From NCBI GenBank assembly GCA_017416055.1, contig JAFQDI010000247.1, positions 1 through 9,585 of the forward strand: a stretch of DNA of 9,585 bases, given 5' to 3'. The notes beneath the pieces were generated by a model that was not told the DNA's origin, did no database searches, and saw only the letters and a program-made list of their open reading frames with translations. This document shows positions 1 to 7,003 of this stretch, piece after piece. Numbering within the stretch: the first letter of the stretch is position 1; every line of letters starts with the position of its first letter. Both the position numbers and the translations under genes were made by a program. This stretch comes from Lachnospiraceae bacterium. GTDB lineage: Bacteria > Bacillota_A > Clostridia > Lachnospirales > Lachnospiraceae.

Positions 1-192
1 CTTTACTATTTATTCCGTCTCCAACTCAAAATCCAAAACAGGGACAAACACTTGCCAAATGGGTCGAAAACGGCTAACATAGTTTTGTACCTTTTACACC
101 CAATGACTCTATAATACCATCCAAGTTGGTTTCTTAAACTCTAAATAATGTACATTTTAAAATAAGATACAAAACCCCTCAATCCCTGTATT

Positions 193-198
193 TATAAT
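193..198 (+). promoter_or_regulatory. Possible -10 element upstream of rqcP
   Basis: A perfect TATAAT lies 47 bases before the rqcP start codon, in an AT-rich gene-free stretch. No convincing -35 hexamer is visible 16-18 bases upstream, so this is only a candidate. A second TATAAT at 110-115 is preceded by TTGTAC at 85-90, but with a long 19-base spacer. Confidence 0.3.
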
Positions 199-245
199 GG
201 TTTTTAGGTATTAAGAGAAATGTACTAAATTTTTGAGTTACAGAG

Positions 246-485
246 ATGAGATTAGATAAATATCTGAAAGTATCCCGTATCATCAAGAGACGTACGGTTG
301 CAAATGAAGCTTGCGATGCAGGTCGTGTTATGATCAACGATAAAGTGGCGAAAGCCGGAACCGAGGTCAAAGTCGGAGATATCATTGAGATTTCTTTTGG
401 AATGAAACCGGTGAAGGTGCGCGTGCTCAGCATTCAGGAAACCGTGCGCAAGGATGATGCGAAAGAAATGTTTGAGTATTTATAG
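246..485 (+). CDS. rqcP: RqcP/YabO-type S4 RNA-binding protein
   Basis: A 79-residue protein that is essentially one S4 RNA-binding domain. It opens with MRLDKYLKVSRIIKRRT, the classic S4 start, followed by ANEACDAGRVMINDKV and a basic C-terminal half. In Firmicutes this small protein (RqcP, formerly YabO, Hsp15-like) binds stalled 50S subunits and helps RqcH add C-terminal alanine tails to unfinished peptides. The length matches the family. The ATG at 246 is used because the S4 motif begins there; the upstream Shine-Dalgarno is weak (a GAG at 243-245 is too close, and GAG at 234-236 is the better spaced match). It leads a conserved block with yabP, yabQ and divIC downstream. Function rests on family knowledge; the identification is firm. 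Confidence 0.95.
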   Translation: MRLDKYLKVSRIIKRRTVANEACDAGRVMINDKVAKAGTEVKVGDIIEISFGMKPVKVRVLSIQETVRKDDAKEMFEYL

Positions 486-539
486 TCGGAATGATCGATG
501 TGCTCGACAATAGAAATACGATCAAATTTGCATAAATAG

Positions 540-593
540 AAAAACCTCCTAATATACTTTATATGATCATAAAGTATGGCAGGAGGTTTTTTT
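540..593 (+). terminator. Long hairpin with T-tract overlapping the yabP ribosome binding site
   Basis: The outer arms AAAACCTCCT (541-550) and AGGAGGTTTT (581-590) are perfectly complementary. Inside them, after a 3x3 internal loop, ATACTTTAT (554-562) pairs with ATAAAGTAT (569-577) around a 6-base loop. Seven T residues (587-593) follow on the + strand and five A residues (540-544) precede, so it could terminate transcription in both directions. The 3' arm contains AGGAGG, the Shine-Dalgarno of yabP, whose ATG starts at 594. The element may therefore act as terminator, attenuator and translation lock; which of these operates is inference. Confidence 0.7.
581..586 (+). promoter_or_regulatory. 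Shine-Dalgarno of yabP inside a hairpin arm
   Basis: AGGAGG sits 7 bases before the ATG at 594, ideal spacing. It fixes the yabP start at 594 rather than the in-frame ATG at 576, which lies upstream of this site and inside the hairpin. In the folded RNA it pairs with CCTCCT at 545-550. Confidence 0.8.
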
Positions 594-875
594 ATGGAAG
601 AAAAGATGCGGATGTCTCACCGGATGGTAATGGAAAACCGGGAAAAGGGGACGCTTACGGGAATTCTGGATGTGATTTCCTTTGATGAAAACGCGATCGT
701 GCTGGATACAGACATGGGGCTTTTGACGATAAAAGGGAAAGACCTCCATGTGAGCCGGCTGACGTTGGAGAAGGGCGAGATCGATGTTGAGGGTCATATG
801 GACAGTTTTTTGTATTCGTCCAACGAAGCATATCGAAAGTCCGGACAGTCGTTGTTTGCCCGTCTGTTCAAATAA
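594..875 (+). CDS. yabP: Sporulation protein YabP
   Basis: A 93-residue protein beginning MEEKMRMSHR. The central and C-terminal part carries YabP-family features: a beta-rich core (LTGILDVISFDENAIVLDTDMG), then KDLHVSRLTLEKGEIDVEGH and the ending SLFARLFK. YabP is a small mother-cell sporulation protein needed for proper spore cortex/coat assembly in Bacillus subtilis, where it is made under sigma-E. The length is close to the usual 95-100 residues. The start at 594 is set by AGGAGG at 581-586; an in-frame ATG 18 bases upstream lies within the hairpin and lacks its own ribosome binding site. The gene is followed after one base by yabQ, the usual partner. No convincing sigma-E promoter was found by eye. 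Confidence 0.93.
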   Translation: MEEKMRMSHRMVMENREKGTLTGILDVISFDENAIVLDTDMGLLTIKGKDLHVSRLTLEKGEIDVEGHMDSFLYSSNEAYRKSGQSLFARLFK

Positions 876-876
876 T

Positions 877-1236
877 ATGAGCGATTACATAATATTAGAA
901 GCAACACTTGCAGCCCGCAGCTTTTTGCTGGGGATCATCCTGATGTTTAGCTACGATTTCCTGAGATTGTTCCGGCTTATGATCCCTCATGGAGTGCTGT
1001 GGATTGGAATCGAAGATTTTCTATATTGGATGTATTGTGCAGTCATGACGATCACATTGCTGTTTGTGGAAAACGATGGGGTGCTGCGGGGATATGTGAT
1101 CGGATGCGCGTTTTGCGGCATGTTTCTGTATGACAGAATTGTCAGTCGGAGGGTATTTGGACTCTTGAAAAACGCAGGAAGATGGATTACAATGAAAAAA
1201 AGAGAAAATCCGTCAGAAAGGAGCGAGGAACCATGA
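877..1236 (+). CDS. yabQ: Spore cortex biosynthesis membrane protein YabQ
   Basis: A 119-residue integral membrane protein. Hydrophobic segments lie at about residues 8-25, 38-64 and 70-87, followed by a basic, hydrophilic tail (MKKRENPSERSEEP). The YDFLRLFR motif after the first segment and RGY before the last are typical of YabQ. In Bacillus subtilis YabQ sits in the mother-cell membranes around the forespore and is required for cortex formation. The ATG at 877 is chosen because it follows the yabP stop codon by one base, indicating translational coupling; there is no clear Shine-Dalgarno. The frame is open further upstream, but that part overlaps yabP and does not resemble YabQ. Its stop overlaps the next start codon as ATGA (1233-1236). 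Confidence 0.9.
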   Translation: MSDYIILEATLAARSFLLGIILMFSYDFLRLFRLMIPHGVLWIGIEDFLYWMYCAVMTITLLFVENDGVLRGYVIGCAFCGMFLYDRIVSRRVFGLLKNAGRWITMKKRENPSERSEEP

Positions 1237-1559
1237 GTGACAACCGAAACAGAAGAAGAAAAAAATCCGGACATGGCCTTGGAAACCGAATGGCTCTGAT
1301 CGGCATTACGATGGTGGTGCTGAGCCTGGCGATCGTAGTTCGCATCGGTGCATCCTCGCTGAAGGAAAAGGATCTGGAGTATCAGGCGAAAGAACAGGCG
1401 CTGGAGAAAACTCTGGCTGACGAAGAAGAACGTGCGCTGCAGTTGGAAGAGTATCGAATCTATGTGCAGACCAAGCAGTATGTGGAAAAAATCGCAAAAG
1501 AAAAGCTGGGTCTGGTCAAAGAAGATGAGATTTTGTTAAAACCGCATGATTCTGAGTAG
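1233..1559 (+). CDS. divIC: Septum formation protein, DivIC/FtsB family
   Basis: A 108-residue bitopic membrane protein. It has a very basic cytoplasmic N-terminus (RNRRRKKSGHG), one transmembrane segment at about residues 20-38, a charged coiled coil at about 43-78, and the family signature YVEKIAKEKLGLVKEDEILL at 83-102. DivIC/FtsB proteins pair with FtsL and DivIB/FtsQ in the divisome and activate septal peptidoglycan synthesis. The start at 1233 has AAGGAG at 1218-1223 with 9-base spacing and makes the usual ATGA overlap with yabQ; an in-frame ATG at 1182 would overlap yabQ by 55 bases and has no such site. Gene order yabP-yabQ-divIC is as in Bacillus subtilis, supporting DivIC over other FtsB-like proteins. 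Confidence 0.92.
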   Translation: MSDNRNRRRKKSGHGLGNRMALIGITMVVLSLAIVVRIGASSLKEKDLEYQAKEQALEKTLADEEERALQLEEYRIYVQTKQYVEKIAKEKLGLVKEDEILLKPHDSE

Positions 1560-1596
1560 ATCTTGTCCATGAATTTTCCTGTCCGGCACCGGAAAA

Positions 1597-1629
1597 CCGA
1601 CAAATATTTCCCTCTGATCTGTTTATAAT
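1597..1629 (+). promoter_or_regulatory. Candidate Spo0A-controlled sigma-A promoter of spoIIE
   Basis: A perfect TATAAT (1624-1629) lies 28 bases before the spoIIE start. The best -35-like hexamer, CCGACA (1597-1602), is 21 bases away, longer than the usual 17. The same -35 region read on the - strand contains TTTGTCGG, resembling the Spo0A box TTTGTCGAA. From family knowledge, the Bacillus subtilis spoIIE promoter also has a sigma-A -10 with an over-long (about 21 base) spacer and is activated by Spo0A~P. Further TGTCC-like words at 1564-1568 and 1580-1584 are weaker. The assignment is inference from spacing and position. Confidence 0.5.
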
Positions 1630-1657
1630 ATGGTACGCAGGTTAGGAGGGATTTTTT

Positions 1658-3070
1658 GTGTTAAAAAGACAGTTACATAAAGGGGCTCCGGATGTTAACG
1701 CCTACACGGCGGGACGTCTGAGAGATATGGCCAGATCAATGGAGATTCTGGCCGGAACGTTCGGGAAAGCGAAGGGCGAACCTGGATTGACGAGAGAAGA
1801 TGGCCTTGCGGCAATGGAAGCGGCTTCGGCTATGGTCTGCGGCAGCTGTACAGGATGTGGGATTCAGGGGCAGTGCCAGGCAGAAGAGAATGAGGAAAAC
1901 TATTATCTCTATTATCTGCTTCGTACCTTTGAGAAAAAAGGCAGTGTGGACTATGAGGACATGCCCAGACGGTTCCTGGAGGTGTGCAGGCGCAAGCCGG
2001 ATTATCTCGCTCACCTGAACCGAAATCTTAGCCGTGCTACGATGAATCTCACTTGGAAAAGCCGTTTTTTGGAAAGCAGAGATGCAATCATGCTCCAATT
2101 TGAGGAAATGGCGGGAATTCTGGATGAGTTTTCCGGACAGATTGAGCAGGCGGTGGACGTAACGGAACAATGGGCGGATGACCTGCGCGCAGCCTTTCGG
2201 AAACGCCGGATTGTGGTTGAAAATATTCTGATTCTTCAATATAAAGAAGAACAGAGGGAACTATATTTTACTGCAAGAACGACCAATGGAAGATGTATGA
2301 CCGCCAAAGATGCGGCGATTGTTGTCAACCGGGTCATGAAAGGTACATGGAGTCCTGCCAAAGATGGAAAGACGCTGATCACTCGCAACGCGGCATCCTT
2401 CCGGTTTGCGGAAGATGGGAAATACCGGGTACTTTTTGGTTCGTCGCGAGTGCCCAGGGGCGGAGAAGAAATTTCCGGTGACAGCTATACATTTAAGAGT
2501 CATCTGCCCGGTCAGACGATCCTTAGTCTTTCAGACGGGATGGGGAGCGGCCGGATGGCCAATGCGGACAGTGAAAGAGTGATCGAGCTGACGGAACAGC
2601 TGTTGGATACCGGGTTTTCCCCGCGGGCGGTGTTGAAGCTCGTCAATACGGTTCTGTTGCTGACCGGCCAGCAGGAACGGCCGGCAACGATGGATCTGTG
2701 TCTGGTAGATCTTTATTCCGGAGTGGCAGAGTTCATGAAATTGGGAGCATCGGCATCGTTCGTGATGAAGACGGAGTCGGTGGAGGTTTTGGAAGCAGAT
2801 CATGTTCCGGCCGGGATTTTGAATCCGGTGGAGCCGATACTTTTATCGATCAAGCTTTGGGATAACGATAAGATCGTTATGGTCAGTGACGGCGTGCTGG
2901 ATGTCATGCCGGGAGAAAATAAAGAGGAAGTATTCCGCGATTTTCTGGCAGGACTGCCGGATGCAGGCCCCCAGGAGACCGCGGAGATGATATTGACATT
3001 TGCCCTGTCGCTGGACGGGGAGCCGCAGGATGACATGACGGTCCTGGTGGCAGGAATTTACGGGAGATAA
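1658..3070 (+). CDS. spoIIE: SpoIIE-type PP2C phosphatase without membrane domain
   Basis: A 470-residue soluble protein. Residues about 270-470 form a PP2C/SpoIIE phosphatase domain with metal-binding aspartates visible at D275 (GDSY), D293 (SDGMGSG), D411 (SDGVLD) and D458/D459 (DDMT), plus PAGIL near 384. Residues 1-265 match the regulatory region II type: a cysteine cluster C61-x2-C64-x2-C67-x5-C73, then an amphipathic, charged helical stretch. SpoIIE dephosphorylates SpoIIAA to release sigma-F in the forespore and contacts the division machinery. Canonical SpoIIE has about 800 residues with roughly ten N-terminal membrane helices; none is present here. The GTG start at 1658 has AGGAGG (1644-1649) 8 bases upstream, and only 98 bases separate it from divIC, so no membrane part is hidden upstream. 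Position between divIC and tilS supports orthology. Confidence 0.9.
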   Translation: MLKRQLHKGAPDVNAYTAGRLRDMARSMEILAGTFGKAKGEPGLTREDGLAAMEAASAMVCGSCTGCGIQGQCQAEENEENYYLYYLLRTFEKKGSVDYEDMPRRFLEVCRRKPDYLAHLNRNLSRATMNLTWKSRFLESRDAIMLQFEEMAGILDEFSGQIEQAVDVTEQWADDLRAAFRKRRIVVENILILQYKEEQRELYFTARTTNGRCMTAKDAAIVVNRVMKGTWSPAKDGKTLITRNAASFRFAEDGKYRVLFGSSRVPRGGEEISGDSYTFKSHLPGQTILSLSDGMGSGRMANADSERVIELTEQLLDTGFSPRAVLKLVNTVLLLTGQQERPATMDLCLVDLYSGVAEFMKLGASASFVMKTESVEVLEADHVPAGILNPVEPILLSIKLWDNDKIVMVSDGVLDVMPGENKEEVFRDFLAGLPDAGPQETAEMILTFALSLDGEPQDDMTVLVAGIYGR

Positions 3071-3071
3071 G

Positions 3072-4412
3072 ATGAACATGCAGGTACAGGTAATGGAATA
3101 TATGAAGCGATATGGGATGGCAGACCAAGGAGACGGCATCCTGGCAGCAGTGTCAGGCGGCGCTGACTCCGTCTGCCTTCTTTGGCTTTTGCGGGAAATG
3201 GCAGAAACGATAGGATTCCGCCTGGCAGTATTCCACATGAATCATGGCCTGCGGGGAAATGAGTCGGAGCGGGATGAACAGTACGTAAGGGACCTTTGTG
3301 AGCGCCTGCATGTACCATGTCATGTGATTCGGGAAGATGTGCGGGAATATGCAAAGGCTCATGGACTGTCGGAGGAGGAGGCAGGAAGAGAACTGCGGTA
3401 TTTGCATATGGAGAAGGCGGCGGAGCAGCTTCAGTGTAATAAAATTGCAACTGCCCATCATAAAGATGACGATGCAGAGACCGTTCTCATGAATCTCTTC
3501 CGTGGAACCGGGTTAAAAGGAATGGGAGGAATCCGTCCGATCCGTGAGACTAACGAGGGAAGAATACTTATCCGACCGCTTTTATGCGTGTCGCGAGTGG
3601 AGATTGAAAGATACCTGAGGGACAGAAATATTGTATGGTGCGAAGACAGCACAAACGCGGAACTGCGGTATGGACGAAATAAAGTGCGGAACAAGCTGAT
3701 CCCGTGGGTAAAAGAAGAAATCAACGATCGTGCAGCGGACCATGTGCTGCATCTGGCATCACTGGCAGCGCAGGCCGATGCATATTTTGCCACGGAGGCG
3801 GAAAAAATTTTAGGGGATAACAAGACGCAGATTCAGACGGCGGTGTTTGACCGTCAGCAGGAGATTATGAAAAACTATCTGGTTCGTGCCATGATCGCTG
3901 CGGCAGCCGGGCAGGAAAAAGATATTACAGCCCGCCATGTGGACGCGGTCTGCGAACTTACGGGACCGGGCGGAGGAACCTGTGCGGATCTGCCATACGG
4001 ACTTCAGGCAGTGCGGAGATATGAAACTTTGGAAATTCGAAAGAAGGAAGAAATATCTCCCGGAAACGTCGATGTTTCGCTGGAAATGCAGGTGTTTCCA
4101 TGGAAAAAAGACCTTGAAATCCCGAAAAACCAGTATACGAAATGGTTTGATTATGATAAAATAAAGGGCACATTGTGCGTCCGGTCCAGAGAAAGCGGAG
4201 ATTATTTCTTTTATTCGGGAGAAAAGCGAAAACTTTTGAAACGATATTTTATTGACGAAAAAATTCCGGAAGAGATGCGGGACGGGATACCGCTCCTGGC
4301 AGACGGAAGTCACATTCTCTGGGTTATCGGATATCGCATCAGTGAACACTATAAGATTACAGAAAATACACGTACAATATTGCAAGTAACATTATGCAAA
4401 GGAGAAAAGTAA
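3072..4412 (+). CDS. tilS: tRNA(Ile)-lysidine synthetase TilS
   Basis: A 446-residue cytosolic enzyme that converts the wobble C34 of tRNA-Ile(CAU) to lysidine using ATP and lysine, so that the tRNA reads AUA as isoleucine. The N-terminal PP-loop domain shows SGGADS (28-33), HMNHGLRG (55-62), ATAHHKDDDAET (126-137), GLKGMGGI (147-154), EDSTN (191-195) and the RN-x2-RN element (202-207). The C-terminal substrate-binding domain (about 365-446) contains RESGDYF, KRKLLKRYFIDEKIP and WVIGYRISEHYKITE. The start follows the spoIIE stop after one base with a GGGAG Shine-Dalgarno within the spoIIE end. The stop overlaps the hpt start as TAATG. Length and motifs are normal for the family. Confidence 0.97.
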   Translation: MNMQVQVMEYMKRYGMADQGDGILAAVSGGADSVCLLWLLREMAETIGFRLAVFHMNHGLRGNESERDEQYVRDLCERLHVPCHVIREDVREYAKAHGLSEEEAGRELRYLHMEKAAEQLQCNKIATAHHKDDDAETVLMNLFRGTGLKGMGGIRPIRETNEGRILIRPLLCVSRVEIERYLRDRNIVWCEDSTNAELRYGRNKVRNKLIPWVKEEINDRAADHVLHLASLAAQADAYFATEAEKILGDNKTQIQTAVFDRQQEIMKNYLVRAMIAAAAGQEKDITARHVDAVCELTGPGGGTCADLPYGLQAVRRYETLEIRKKEEISPGNVDVSLEMQVFPWKKDLEIPKNQYTKWFDYDKIKGTLCVRSRESGDYFFYSGEKRKLLKRYFIDEKIPEEMRDGIPLLADGSHILWVIGYRISEHYKITENTRTILQVTLCKGEK

Positions 4413-4939
4413 TGGCTGAGAGGATTAGAGTTCTTCTTGAAGAGGAAGTTGTAAACAAACGAATCGGTGAAATTGCCGAAAAGATCAATCAGGATTATGC
4501 CGGTAAGGAAATTCACCTGCTTTGTACCTTGAAGGGCGGTGTGTTCTTCACATGTGAATTGGCAAAGCGCCTGACTGTTCCGGTGACAATGGATTTTATT
4601 GCGGTATCCAGTTATGGAAGCGGTACGGAGTCTTCCGGAATCGTCCGCATTATGAAGGATTTAGATGAAACAATTGAAAACAAAGAGGTTTTGATCGTGG
4701 AGGATATTATTGACTCCGGAAGAACCCTCGCTTATCTGATCGAGATCCTGAAGCAGAGAAATCCGAAATCTCTGCGTCTGTGCACACTGCTTGACAAACC
4801 GGAGCGCCGTGTGAAAAAGCAGGTAGTTGTGGATTATACATGTTTCTCCATCCCGGATAAGTTTGTGGTGGGTTATGGTCTGGATTATGACCAGAAATAC
4901 CGCAATCTGCCGTATATCGGAGTTGTGGAGTTTGAATAG
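4412..4939 (+). CDS. hpt: Hypoxanthine(-guanine) phosphoribosyltransferase
   Basis: A 175-residue cytosolic purine salvage enzyme forming IMP or GMP from hypoxanthine or guanine and PRPP. Visible elements are LKGG (40-43), the flexible loop SSYGSGTESSG (66-76), the PRPP-binding motif VEDIIDSGRT (96-105) with the acidic pair E97/D98 and catalytic-loop D101, DKP (128-130), and KFVVGYGLDYDQKYRNLPYIG near the C-terminus. Length is typical. The start at 4412 is preferred over the in-frame ATG at 4394 because AAAGGAG (4398-4404) has 7-base spacing to it and it makes a TAATG overlap with tilS. The order tilS-hpt-ftsH is shared with Bacillus subtilis. Specificity for guanine versus hypoxanthine cannot be read from sequence alone. 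Confidence 0.97.
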   Translation: MAERIRVLLEEEVVNKRIGEIAEKINQDYAGKEIHLLCTLKGGVFFTCELAKRLTVPVTMDFIAVSSYGSGTESSGIVRIMKDLDETIENKEVLIVEDIIDSGRTLAYLIEILKQRNPKSLRLCTLLDKPERRVKKQVVVDYTCFSIPDKFVVGYGLDYDQKYRNLPYIGVVEFE

Positions 4940-4953
4940 AAGGAGGATCACCG

Positions 4954-6783
4954 TTGAAACAGAATCAACCGACGAGACATAATCGACAGTTTCGGGGAAT
5001 GGGCTTTATCCTGCTGATCATGGTCATGCTCACATTCTTTTCTGCATTGACTCAGCAGAAGCTGCTCGAAGATCAAATGACATACCAGGAATTCCTGGTG
5101 GCGATCGAAAACAAAACCGTAAAGATGGCTCAGATCGAGCAGAATCCGCAGATTCCGACCGGTAATGTGATCGTAGCACTGACAGATGGAGAATATCGTG
5201 AAATGGCAGTTTCCGATGTTGTCGCTGTGCAGGAAATTTTAAGAGAAAACAATATTGAATATTTATTGAAGGATGTTCCGCAGGAGAGTTATCTTCTGAC
5301 CGTGATCGTGCCGGTAGGGCTTGCACTGCTGGTGATGCTGGTGATGTTCAGTGCGATGAACGCAAGAGCCGGCGGCGGAGGAAATTCTAAGATGATGAAT
5401 TTTGGTAAGAGCCGCGCCCGCATGAGTAAGACCAACAATATTAACTTTTCCAAGGTGGCAGGTCTTCAGGAAGAGAAAGAGGATCTGGAGGAAATCGTGG
5501 ACTTCCTGAAAGATCCGAAAAAGTATACGGAGCTGGGTGCGAGAATCCCGAAGGGTGTGATTCTGGTGGGTCCGCCAGGAACCGGTAAGACACTTTTGGC
5601 GAAGGCTGTGGCCGGTGAGGCGGGAGTTCCGTTTTTCTCCATCTCTGGTTCAGATTTCGTAGAAATGTTCGTTGGTGTCGGTGCGTCCCGCGTGCGCGAT
5701 CTTTTTGAGGACGCGAAGAAAAATGCACCGTGTATCGTATTTATTGATGAGATTGATGCTGTTGCAAGACGTCGTGGTACCGGAATGGGCGGTGGTCACG
5801 ATGAGCGTGAGCAGACACTGAATCAGCTTTTGGTAGAAATGGACGGTTTTGGTGTCAACGAGGGTATTATCGTTATGGCAGCGACCAACCGTGTGGATAT
5901 TCTGGATCCGGCAATTCTTCGTCCGGGTCGTTTTGACCGTAAGGTGGGCGTTGGCAGACCGGATATCAAGGGCCGTGAGGAGATCTTAAAGGTTCATGCG
6001 GCTTCCAAACCGCTGGGTGATGATGTGGATCTGGCGAAGATTGCGCAGACAACTGCCGGTTTTACCGGTGCAGATCTGGAAAACCTGCTCAATGAAGCGG
6101 CTATCTATGCAGCAAAAGACAAGAGACGCTTTATCCGTCAGTCGGATATCGAGCGCGCCTTTATTAAAGTAGGAATTGGTGCTGAGAAGAAGAGCAAAGT
6201 GATCTCTGAGAAAGAGAAGAAGATCACCGCATATCATGAGGCGGGACATGCGATCCTGTTCCATGTTCTTCCGGATATGGGACCGGTTCACACAATCTCC
6301 ATCATTCCGACCGGAATGGGTGCGGCAGGTTATACAATGCCGCTGCCGGAGAAAGACGAAATGTTCAACACCAAGGGTAAAATGCTGCAGAATATCATGG
6401 TGGCATTCGGCGGACGCATTGCGGAAGAGATTGTATTCCAGGATGTGACAACCGGTGCATCTCAGGATATCAAACAGGCGACAGCCATCGCCCGTGCAAT
6501 GGTGACGAAGTATGGTATGTCCGAAAAAGCAGGCATGATCCACTACGGAAGTGACGAGGACGAAGTCTTTATCGGTCGTGATTTTGCCCAGACCAGAAGT
6601 TACAGTGAGAGCGTGGCGGCGATCATCGACGATGAGGTGAAGAAGATCGTGGATGAGTGTTATGCGAAGGCGAAAGAGATCATTCTCAAGAACGAACCGA
6701 TTCTTCATAAATGCTGCGATCTTCTCCTGGAAAAGGAAAAAATCGGCCAGGAAGAGTTCGAAGCTCTGTTTGAGCAGGAATAA
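4954..6783 (+). CDS. ftsH: ATP-dependent zinc metalloprotease FtsH
   Basis: A 609-residue membrane-anchored AAA+ protease that forms hexamers and degrades misfolded membrane proteins and some regulators. Order of parts: short basic N-terminus, TM1 (about 16-33), extracytoplasmic domain (34-112), TM2 (113-133), glycine-rich linker, AAA+ module with Walker A GPPGTGKT (206-213), pore loop FVGVG (239-243), Walker B IVFIDEID (261-268) and second-region-of-homology arginines R323/R326, then the M41 protease with HEAGH (428-432) and third zinc ligand D505. All key residues are intact. The start is a TTG at 4954, chosen because AGGAGG (4941-4946) precedes it by 7 bases and the first membrane segment follows correctly. 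It ends the operon, 14 bases after hpt. Confidence 0.97.
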   Translation: MKQNQPTRHNRQFRGMGFILLIMVMLTFFSALTQQKLLEDQMTYQEFLVAIENKTVKMAQIEQNPQIPTGNVIVALTDGEYREMAVSDVVAVQEILRENNIEYLLKDVPQESYLLTVIVPVGLALLVMLVMFSAMNARAGGGGNSKMMNFGKSRARMSKTNNINFSKVAGLQEEKEDLEEIVDFLKDPKKYTELGARIPKGVILVGPPGTGKTLLAKAVAGEAGVPFFSISGSDFVEMFVGVGASRVRDLFEDAKKNAPCIVFIDEIDAVARRRGTGMGGGHDEREQTLNQLLVEMDGFGVNEGIIVMAATNRVDILDPAILRPGRFDRKVGVGRPDIKGREEILKVHAASKPLGDDVDLAKIAQTTAGFTGADLENLLNEAAIYAAKDKRRFIRQSDIERAFIKVGIGAEKKSKVISEKEKKITAYHEAGHAILFHVLPDMGPVHTISIIPTGMGAAGYTMPLPEKDEMFNTKGKMLQNIMVAFGGRIAEEIVFQDVTTGASQDIKQATAIARAMVTKYGMSEKAGMIHYGSDEDEVFIGRDFAQTRSYSESVAAIIDDEVKKIVDECYAKAKEIILKNEPILHKCCDLLLEKEKIGQEEFEALFEQE

Positions 6784-6838
6784 CGGTTTGGTAAAACGTT
6801 TGATAAAAGAGATAATATAACGGTTAATTAAATTAAGA

Positions 6839-6886
6839 AAAACGGCGTGTGCTCAAGAAAAACAAAGGCAAACGCCGTTTTAAAGT
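6839..6886 (+). terminator. Intrinsic terminator after ftsH
   Basis: AAAACGGCGT (6839-6848) pairs with ACGCCGTTTT (6872-6881). After one G-A mismatch the stem continues with TGCT (6850-6853) against GGCA (6867-6870), leaving an A-rich 13-base loop. The T run at the 3' side is short (four, partly in the stem), so efficiency may be moderate. It lies 55 bases after the ftsH stop and closes the operon. Confidence 0.7.
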
Positions 6887-6988
6887 TTAAAATGTAAAAT
6901 ATGTACAAATGTCCGGCACGGGACGTCAAAATGAACAAAAATATTTTTTAAATCCAGGTATGTTTGTGCACACTTATTTTGGGTTTTG

Positions 6989-6997
6989 TGTTATATT
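6989..6997 (+). promoter_or_regulatory. Possible extended -10 promoter in the intergenic region
   Basis: TGTTATATT reads as an extended -10 (TG, one base, TATATT at 6992-6997). No good -35 is present at 17 bases; TTGTGC at 6964-6969 is 22 bases away. Transcription would start near 7004 and meet the terminator at 7068-7100. Weak evidence on its own. Confidence 0.3.
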
Positions 6998-7003
6998 ACT
7001 ACA

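Noticed and set aside
60..70. Spo0A-box-like GGTCGAAAA at 62-70
   Set aside because: It lies about 180 bases before rqcP with no associated promoter spacing; a single near match is not enough.
576..593. yabP start at the ATG at 576
   Set aside because: It lies upstream of the AGGAGG and inside the hairpin with no site of its own; 594 has ideal spacing.
1574..1596. Terminator after divIC from TTTTCC/GGAAAA
   Set aside because: The loop is 11 bases, the stem only six pairs and no T run follows; it more likely belongs to the spoIIE promoter region.
5986..6708. Long - strand open frame (240 codons) inside ftsH
   Set aside because: It is antisense to a fully conserved FtsH protease region, with no ribosome binding site; its length is a by-product of ftsH codon use.
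1580..6919. The shared 10-mer TGTCCGGCAC at 1580-1589 and 6910-6919, both intergenic
   Set aside because: A repeated 10-mer is expected many times by chance in a window of this size, and the flanking palindromes differ.
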